The translations under genes and the position numbers were made by a program. The notes beneath the pieces are model-generated. The model did not search any database. It was given only the letters and a program-made list of their open reading frames with translations, and was not told the DNA's origin. Below are positions 56,701 through 64,000 of a stretch of 64,000 nucleotides of DNA, piece after piece (the first letter of the stretch is position 1; the number at the start of each line of letters is the position of its first letter). This DNA is from Scylla paramamosain (lineage: Eukaryota > Arthropoda > Malacostraca > Decapoda > Portunidae). The DNA lies in assembly GCF_035594125.1 (NCBI RefSeq), contig NC_087190.1:7677539-7741538 (forward strand), read 5' to 3'.

Positions 56701-59700
56701 GTACCGAGATGCCAAAATTCTGGGAAAATTCTGGGCAATTATGTGATAAAAAAATATTATCAAAAAAGTTAATTTTAGCTTTTTTTTCGGAATGTTATGT
56801 ACCAAACTCTTAAGTGAATGCAAAGCCACCTACATGAGGAAATTAAAAGAATTTACGAGAAACCTTACTTTTGAGTGTTTTTCAATATGTTAGGCACCAA
56901 AACGATAATAACATGGAAGTCACTCAATATGGGAATCCAAAATATAATTACTGAAAACGTGTCTTTTCAGTGTTTTACGTAGAAAAACGCTAAAAAGGAT
57001 GCAAACCAACCAATATGAAGAAATAGAATAACATTACCAAAAATGTATATTTTGAATGTTTTTGATCTTGTTACCTAAAAAAAATGCAAAAATGGATGCA
57101 AAGTATTGCAAAACAAAAGGACATTCTGAGAAACGTGTATAATGAGTGTTTTATAGTTCCACAAGAACCAAAAGGCAAAAAACGCAAAAACTCCTGTACC
57201 TAGAGAAGTTTCTTATATACAAAAATGATGAAACTCATGAATAACACTTTTAATTGAGAAACAGAATTACCTTACAAAATGTGTGTATTTTGAGTGTTTT
57301 TCACATTCTTAGTTACGAAAATCCCAAATTACATGCGAAACTAGCTAGTTTCCTAGATACCAAAATGCCGAAACTCATGAATAACACTCTTAATTGAGAA
57401 ACAGAAAAACCTTACTAAATGCGTGTATTTTGAGTGCTTTTCACATTCTTAGTTACCCAAAACCCAAATTGACTGCGAAACCAGCTTTATGTGGTAAAAA
57501 AAAAAACGACATTTTCAGAAAAGTGTCTATTGAGTGTTTTTGAGCGTAATAGGCAGTAAAGCACTAAAAAGAAGGGCAATCACATTACATGGGAATAAAA
57601 CCAATGTTTACCAATAACTTGCCTTTAAGTGTTTTTTAACTCCTTACATACCAAATCGCTGAAACGCATGCAAAACACCCTTTATGGAGAAACAGAATAA
57701 CATTACCAAAAACATATATTTTGAGTTTTTTTGATCATGTAACCTATAAAAAGGCTTAAATACATGTAAAGGACCCTATGTTTGTATAACAAAAGGACAT
57801 TACGAAAATCGTGTATTATGAGTGTTTTTAAGTTCCTTAGGTACCAAAAAGCTAAAACCCACAAATAACACTCTTTATAAAGAGAAAAAAAAACATTTTT
57901 TTTTTGTTATTCATCTTCATAGGTACCGAGATGCAAAAATTCTGGCAAAATTCATGGAAATTTTGTAAAAAAAATCTTTATAAAAAAAATAATTGTTACT
58001 TTTTTCCGGAGTTATGTACAAACCCTGATGTGCATGCAAATCCACCTATATGGGGAAATTACACGACTTTACCAGAAACCTGTCTTTTGAGTGTTTTTTT
58101 CAGCAAATTCAATAATATTACTGAAAACGTGTCTTTTCAGTGATTTACTTAAAAAAACGCTAAAACGGATGTAAACCAACCAATAAGAAGAAATAGAAAA
58201 ATATTACCAAAAACATATATTTTGATGTGTTTTTGAGCTTGTTACCTACAACAAATGCAAAAAACGGATGGAAAGCACTTTATATTGGCAAAGAAAAGGA
58301 CATTACGAGAAACGTGTGTGAGTGTTTTATAGTTTGACAAGAACCACAAGGTAAAAAACTCAAAAACTCGTGTACATAAAGAATTTTCTTACATACCAAA
58401 AAGATGAAACAGAAATACCTTATTAATGCCTGTATTTTGAGTTTTTTTCACATTCTTAGTTACCATATTCCCAAATTCCATGCAAAACTAGCTTTATGTG
58501 GGAAATAAATGATATTACCAAAAAAGTGTCTTTTGAGTGTTTTGAGCGTGTTAAGCAATAAAGCAATAAAAAACAGGGCAATCACATTAAATAGAAATAA
58601 AAACAACTTTTACCAAGAACTTCCCTTTAAGTGTTTTTGAGCTCATTACATACCAAAACGCTAAAACGCATGCAAAACACCGTTTATGGAGAAACAGAAT
58701 AAAATTACCATTTTGAGTGTTTTTGATCATGTTATCTATAAAAACTTTTAAATATATGCAAAGAACCTTATGTTCGCGAAACGAAAGGACATTACAAGAA
58801 ATGTTTATTATAAGTGTTTTTAAGTTCCTTAAATACCAAAAAGCTGAAACCCACAAATAACACTCTTTATTTAGAAAAAAAAGTAAGAAAATAAAAAAAT
58901 AGGATTTTTTTTATTTTGTTTTCCATCTTCATAGGTACCGAGATGCCAAAATTCTGGAAAAATTCAGGGCTATTATATGATCAAAGAAAATTATCAAAAA
59001 AGTTAATTTTAGCTTTTTTTCGGACTCTTATGTACCAAACCCTAAAGTGCATCCAAAGACTCCTATATGAGGAAATTAAACGACCTTACCAGAAATCTGT
59101 TTTTTTGAGCGTTTTTAGCATGTTAGGCACCAAAACGATAAATAATAAGGAACTCACTCTATATGAGAATCCAAAACAAAATTGCTGAAAATGTGTTTTT
59201 TTTCTGTGTTTTACGTAGAAAAACGCTAAAACGGATGCAAACCAACCAATATCAAGAAATAGAAAAACATTACCAAAAAGGTATATTTTGAGTCTTTTTG
59301 AGCTTGTTACCTACAAAAAAAAAACATGATAATTGATGCAAAGCACTCTCTATTAGAAAACTAAAGGACTTTGTAAGAAAAGTGTATAATGAGTTTTTTA
59401 TAGTTCAAAAGAACCAAAAGGCAAAAAAACACAAAAACTCGTGTATATGGAGAAGGTTCCTAGATACCAAAATGCTGAAACTCATAAATAACACTCTTAA
59501 TTGACAAACAGAACAACCTTACTAAATGCGTGTATTGTGAGTGCTTTTCACATTCTTAGTTACCAAAACCCCAAATTTCATGCGGAAATAGATTTGTGGG
59601 AAAAAAAAAATTACTTTACCAGAAAAGTGTCTTTTGAGTGTTTTTGAGCGTGATAGGCAATAAAGCACTAAAAAGCAGGGCAATCACATTATATTGGAAT

Positions 59701-62621
59701 AACACCAATTTATACCAAAAACTTGCCTTTAAGTGTTTTTGAGCTCCTTATATACCAAACTGCTAAAACGCATGCAAAACATACCTTATGGAGAAACAGA
59801 ATAATTACCAAAAACATGTATTTTGAGTGTTTTTGATCATGTTATCTATAAAAACGCTTAAATACATGCAAAGAACATTATGTTTGGACAACAAAAGGAC
59901 ATTATGAGAAACGTGTATTATGAGTGTTTTTTTAAGTTTCTTAAGTACCAAAAAGCACTTATTATTTAGAAAATAAAAAATAAAAAAAAATAAAAAAAAT
60001 TTTTTTGTTATTCATCTTCATAGGTACCAAGATGCCAAAATTCTGGGAAAATTCAGGGCAATTATATGATAAAAGAATATTATCAAAAAAGTTGATTTCA
60101 GCTTTTTTTTTCGGACTGTTATGTACCAAACCCTAAAGTGCATGCAAAGCTTCCTATATGAGGAAATTAAATGACATTACCAGAAATTTGTGTTTTGAGT
60201 GTTTTTTAGCATGTTAGGCACCAAAACGATAAATAATAAGGAACTCACTCTATATGGGAATCCAAAACAAAGTTACTGAAAACGTGTCTTCTCAGTGTTT
60301 TACGTAGAAAAACGGTAAAATGGATGCAAAGCAACCAATATCTAGAAATAGAAAAACGTTACTAAAAAGATATATTTTGAGTGTTTTTGAGCTTGTTACC
60401 TATAAAAAACGCGGAAATTGATGCAAAGCACTCAAAATTGAGAAACAAAAGAACATTGCAAGAAAAGTGTATAATGAGTGTTTTATAGTTCAAAACAACC
60501 ACAAAGCAAAAAACGCAAAACCTCATGTATATGGAGAAGTTTCTTAGATAGAGAAATGCTAAAACTCATGTATAAAACTCCTAATTGAGAAACAGAACAA
60601 CCTTAATAAATGCGTGTATTTTGAGTGCTTTTCACATTCTTAGTTACCAAAACCAAAATTGCATGGGAAAATAGATTTGTGGGAAAAAAAAATGAAAAAG
60701 TGTCTTTTGAGTGTTTTTGAGCGTGATACGCAATAAAGCACTAAAAAGGAGGGCAATCACATTACATTGAAGGAAAACGAATTTTTCCAAGAACTTGCCT
60801 TTAAGTGTTTTTGAGCTCCTTATATATCAAAACATTAAAACGCATGCAAAACACTCTTTATGGGGAAACAGAATAACTTTACCAAAAACATGTATTTTGA
60901 GTGTTTTTTATCATGTTACCAATAAAAACGCTTAAATACATGCAGAGAACAGTATTTTTGGGAAACGAAAGGAGATTACGAGAAACGTGTGTTATGAGTG
61001 TTTTTAAGTTCATTAATTACCAAAAAGCTAAAAGCCACAAATAACACTCTTTATTGAGAAAAAATAAATAAATAAAAAAAAAGTGCAATATTTATTTTTT
61101 CTTTCTTATTCATCTTCACAGGTACCGATATGCCAAAATTCGGGCAAAATTCAGGAAATTATGTGAAATAAGAACATTATCAAAAAAGTTAAATTTAGCT
61201 TTTTTTTCGGACTGTTATGTACCAAACCCCTTAAGTGCATGCAAAGCGATCTAGACGGGAAAATTAAACGTCTTTGCCAGAAAACGGTCTTATGAGTGTT
61301 TTTCAGCATGTTAGGAACCAACACGATAAATAACATGAAAGTCAATCTATATGGGAATCCAAAACAAAATTACTAAAAACGTGTCTTTTTGGTGTTTTAC
61401 GTAGAATAACACTAAAACGGATGCAAACCAACCAATATGAAGAAATAAATTATATTACCAAAAAGGTATATTTTGAGTGTTATTGAAATTGTTACCTACA
61501 AAAAATGCGAAAATGGATGGAAAACACTCTATATTGGAAAGCAAAAGGACATTACAAGAAACGTGTATAATGAATTATTATTCACAACAACTAAAAGGCA
61601 AAAAACGCAAAAACTCGTGTATATAGAGAAGTTTTTTACATTCCAAAATGATGAAACTCTGGAACAAACCTCTTAATTGAGAAACAGAACAATCTTACTA
61701 AATGCGTGTATTTTGAGTGCTTTTCACATCCTTAGTTACTAAAACCCCAAATTGCATGCAATACCAGCTTTATGTGGAAAAAAAATGACGTTACCAGAAA
61801 AATATCTTTTGAGTGTTTTTGAGCGTGTTAGGCAATAAAGCACTAAAAAGCATGGCAATCACATTACATTGGAATAAAACCAATTTTTAACAAGAACTTG
61901 CCTTTAAGTGTATTTGAGCTCCTTATATACCAAAACACTAAAATGCATGCAAAATACACTTTATGGTGAAACATAATGACATTACCAAAAACATGTATTT
62001 TGAGTGTTTTTGATCATGTTACCAATAAAAACGCTTAGATACATGCAAAGAACCCTATCATTGGGAAACGAAAGGACATTACGAGAAACATGTATTATAA
62101 GTACCAAAAAAGCTAAAACCCATAAATAACACTCTTTATAGAGAGAGAAAAAAAGAAAATAAAGTATAGTTTTTTAAATTTTTATTATTCATCTTCACAG
62201 GTACTAAGATGCCAAAATTCTGGCAATATTCTTTATGAATCGAAAACAAAATTACTGAAAACGTGTCTTTTCGGTGTTTTACGTAGAAAAACGCTAAAAC
62301 AGATGAAAACCAACCAATATGAAGAAATAGAATAACATTACCAAAGAGGTATATTTTGAGTGTTTTTGAGCTTGTTACCTACAAAAAACGGGAAAATGGA
62401 TTACCAAATGCGTATATTTTGAGTGTTTTTTTTCACATTCTTCGCAAAACCCTAAACAGCAGGCGAAACTAGCTTTATGTTTGAAAAAAATGACATTACC
62501 AGAAAAGTGTCTTTGAGTGTTTTTGAGTGTGTTAGGCAATAAATCACTAAAAAGCAGGGCAATCACATTACATGGGAATGAAACCAAATTTTACGAAGAA
62601 CTTGCCTTTTAGTGTTTTTGA
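53787..62621 (+). repeat. Type III satellite array (about 1.1-kb HOR), forward
   Basis: Eight units marked by the spacer word CTTCATAGGTACCGAGATGC or close variants at 54485, 55596, 56693, 57915, 58927, 60016, 61114 and 62193. Spacings are 1111, 1097, 1222, 1012, 1089, 1098 and 1079 bp. The 1222-bp unit is long because of a 140-bp duplication at 57208. The 1012-bp unit lacks most of D'. After the last marker the unit is cut: it jumps from the spacer straight to ATCGAAAACAAAATTACTG (D'). Each unit holds C'-D'-E'-A'-B'-C''-D''-E''-A''-B'' plus spacer. No gene seen. Confidence 0.93.
57208..57487 (+). repeat. Local 140-bp tandem duplication in a type III unit
   Basis: GTTTCTTATATAC at 57208 and GTTTCCTAGATACC at 57348 start two units containing AAACTCATGAATAACACT, TTTTCACATTCTTAGTTAC and a C'' monomer end. 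The copies differ at several positions. The event explains the unusually long HOR spacing of 1222 bp. Confidence 0.9.
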
Positions 62622-63109
62622 CACGCATTTATTAAGGTTGCTCTGTTTCTCAATTAAGAGTGTTATTCATGAGTTTCAGCATTTTGGTATATAGGAAACT
62701 CCTCCATATACACGAGTTTTTGCGTTTTTTGCGTTGTTTTTTTTTTTTTTATCTATAAAACATTCATTATATACTTTTCTCGCAATGTCCCTTTGTTTCC
62801 CAATATAGAGTGCTTTGTATCCATTTTCGCGTTTTTTTTTTTTTTTTGTAGGTAACAAGGTCAAAAACACACAAAATATACATTTTTGGTAATGTTTTTC
62901 TGCTTCTTGATATTGGTTGGTTTGTGTCAGTTTTAGTGTTTTTCTACGTAAAACAATGAGAAGACACGTTTTCAGTAATTTTCATTTGGATTCCCACAAA
63001 GAGTGAGTTCCTTATTATTTATCGTTTTGGTGCCTAACATGCTGAAAACACTCAAAAGACTGATTTCTGGTAAGGTCTTTAATTTCCTGATATGGGAGGC
63101 TTTGCTTGT
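62622..63109 (-). repeat. Inverted type III fragment
   Basis: About 490 bp on the reverse strand inside the forward array. It starts at CACGCATTTATTAAGGTTGC right after forward AGTGTTTTTGA. It runs through reversed B', A', E' (TTTTTCTACGTAAAACA) and D' (TATTATTTATCGTTTTGG), and ends near GGGAGGCTTTGC, where forward TTTTTTCAGTGTTTTTGAGC resumes in a D'' monomer. Confidence 0.9.
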
Positions 63110-64000
63110 TTTTTCAGTGTTTTTGAGCGTGTTACGCAATAAACCACTAAAAGCCAGGGAAATCACATTACATGGAAATAAAACCAAATTTTACCAAGAA
63201 CTATCCTTTAAGTGTTTTTAAGCTCCTTACCTACCAAAACGCTAAAACGCATGCAAAATACATTTTAAAGAGAAACAGAATAACATTTTCAAATACATGT
63301 ATTTTGAGTGTTTTTGATCATGTTATCAAAAAAACGCTTAAATACATGCAAAGAACATTATGTTTTGGAAACGAAAGAACATTACGAGAAACGTGTATTA
63401 TGAGTGATTTTTAAGTTCCTTCAGTACCATAAAGCTAAAACCCATAAATAACACTCTTTAGAAGAAAAAAAAAATTAATAAATAAAAAAATAAAAAAATT
63501 GGATTTTTTTTTGTTATTTATCTTCATAGGTACCGAGATGCCAAAATTCTGCCAAAATTCAGGGAATTTATGTGGAAAAAAGAACATTATCATAAAAGTT
63601 AATTATAGCCTTTTTTCGGATTGTTATGTACCAAACCCTAAAGTGCATGCAAAGTCACCTATATAGGGAAGTTAAACGACTTTACCAGAAACCTGTCTTT
63701 TCAGTGTTTCTCAGCATGTTAGGCAACAAAACGATAAATAATATGGAAGTCAGTCAATATGTAAATCCAAAAAAAAAGTACAGAAAACGTGTCTTTTCCG
63801 TGTTTTACGTAGAAAAACGCTTAAGAGGATACAAACCATCCTATATCAAGAAATAGAAAAACATTACCAAAAACATATTTTGAGTGTTTTTGAGCTTGTT
63901 ACCTACAAAAAATGCAAAAATAAATGTAAAGCACTCCATATTAGTAAACAAAAGGACATTACGAGAAACGTGTATAATGAGTCTTTTATAGTTTTAAAAG
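63110..64000 (+). repeat. Type III satellite array, forward, continues past window
   Basis: D''-E''-A''-B'' then the spacer marker at 63522, followed by C', D', E' and A', running off the right edge at the A'/B' junction (GAGTCTTTTATAG). The marker is 1329 bp from the previous one because of the inverted insert at 62622. No gene seen. Confidence 0.92.

Overview
The window is non-coding eukaryotic DNA. Almost all of it is one divergent, AT-rich satellite family, interrupted by three decayed non-LTR retrotransposon pieces and a few dinucleotide microsatellites. I find no host gene, tRNA, rRNA or CRISPR array. The longest open frames are either translations of (TA)n/(TG)n tracts or short accidental frames across satellite monomers. 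A decapod crustacean, perhaps a crab, is my best guess. It rests on remembered resemblance of the LINE pieces, above all the reverse-strand one at 39.2-39.8 kb, to repeats common in crab sequences. No search was run.

The basic monomer is about 96 bp. In the orientation called '+' here it reads roughly TTACGTACCAAAACGC, ATGCATGCAAAGCACC, CTATATGGGGAAACGAAA, ACATTACCAGAAACGTGT, TTTTGAGTGTTTTT. Five monomer variants (A-E) recur in fixed order and give a higher-order repeat (HOR) of about 480 bp, called type I. Type II is an 8-monomer HOR of about 770-790 bp. Type III is an HOR of about 1.1 kb that looks like two successive 5-mers plus a private spacer of about 130-150 bp. Type I fills about 1-6.7, 11.8-16.7, 17.9-30.6 and 50-53 kb. 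Type II fills about 31.2-50 kb. Type III fills about 8.5-11.8, 16.7-17.9 (inverted) and 53.8-64 kb.

The array is a mosaic of orientations, with about 17 strand switches in 64 kb plus a 40-bp snap-back at 36.7 kb. Every border between HOR types lies at or near a strand switch, a large (TA)n tract or a LINE insertion. A direct duplication of about 4.7 kb (1-4668 and 19050-23817) carries an internal strand switch with it. A second duplication joins the two CR1/jockey-like LINE loci (6.6-8.5 kb and 52.9-53.8 kb). They share the same insertion point and flanks but have lost complementary internal parts.

There are no genes to form a pathway. The interest lies in how the array evolved: HOR expansion, inversion, segmental duplication, retrotransposon capture and microsatellite birth inside monomers. 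Block boundaries are good to about 10-30 bp where a clear switch is visible, and are looser elsewhere.
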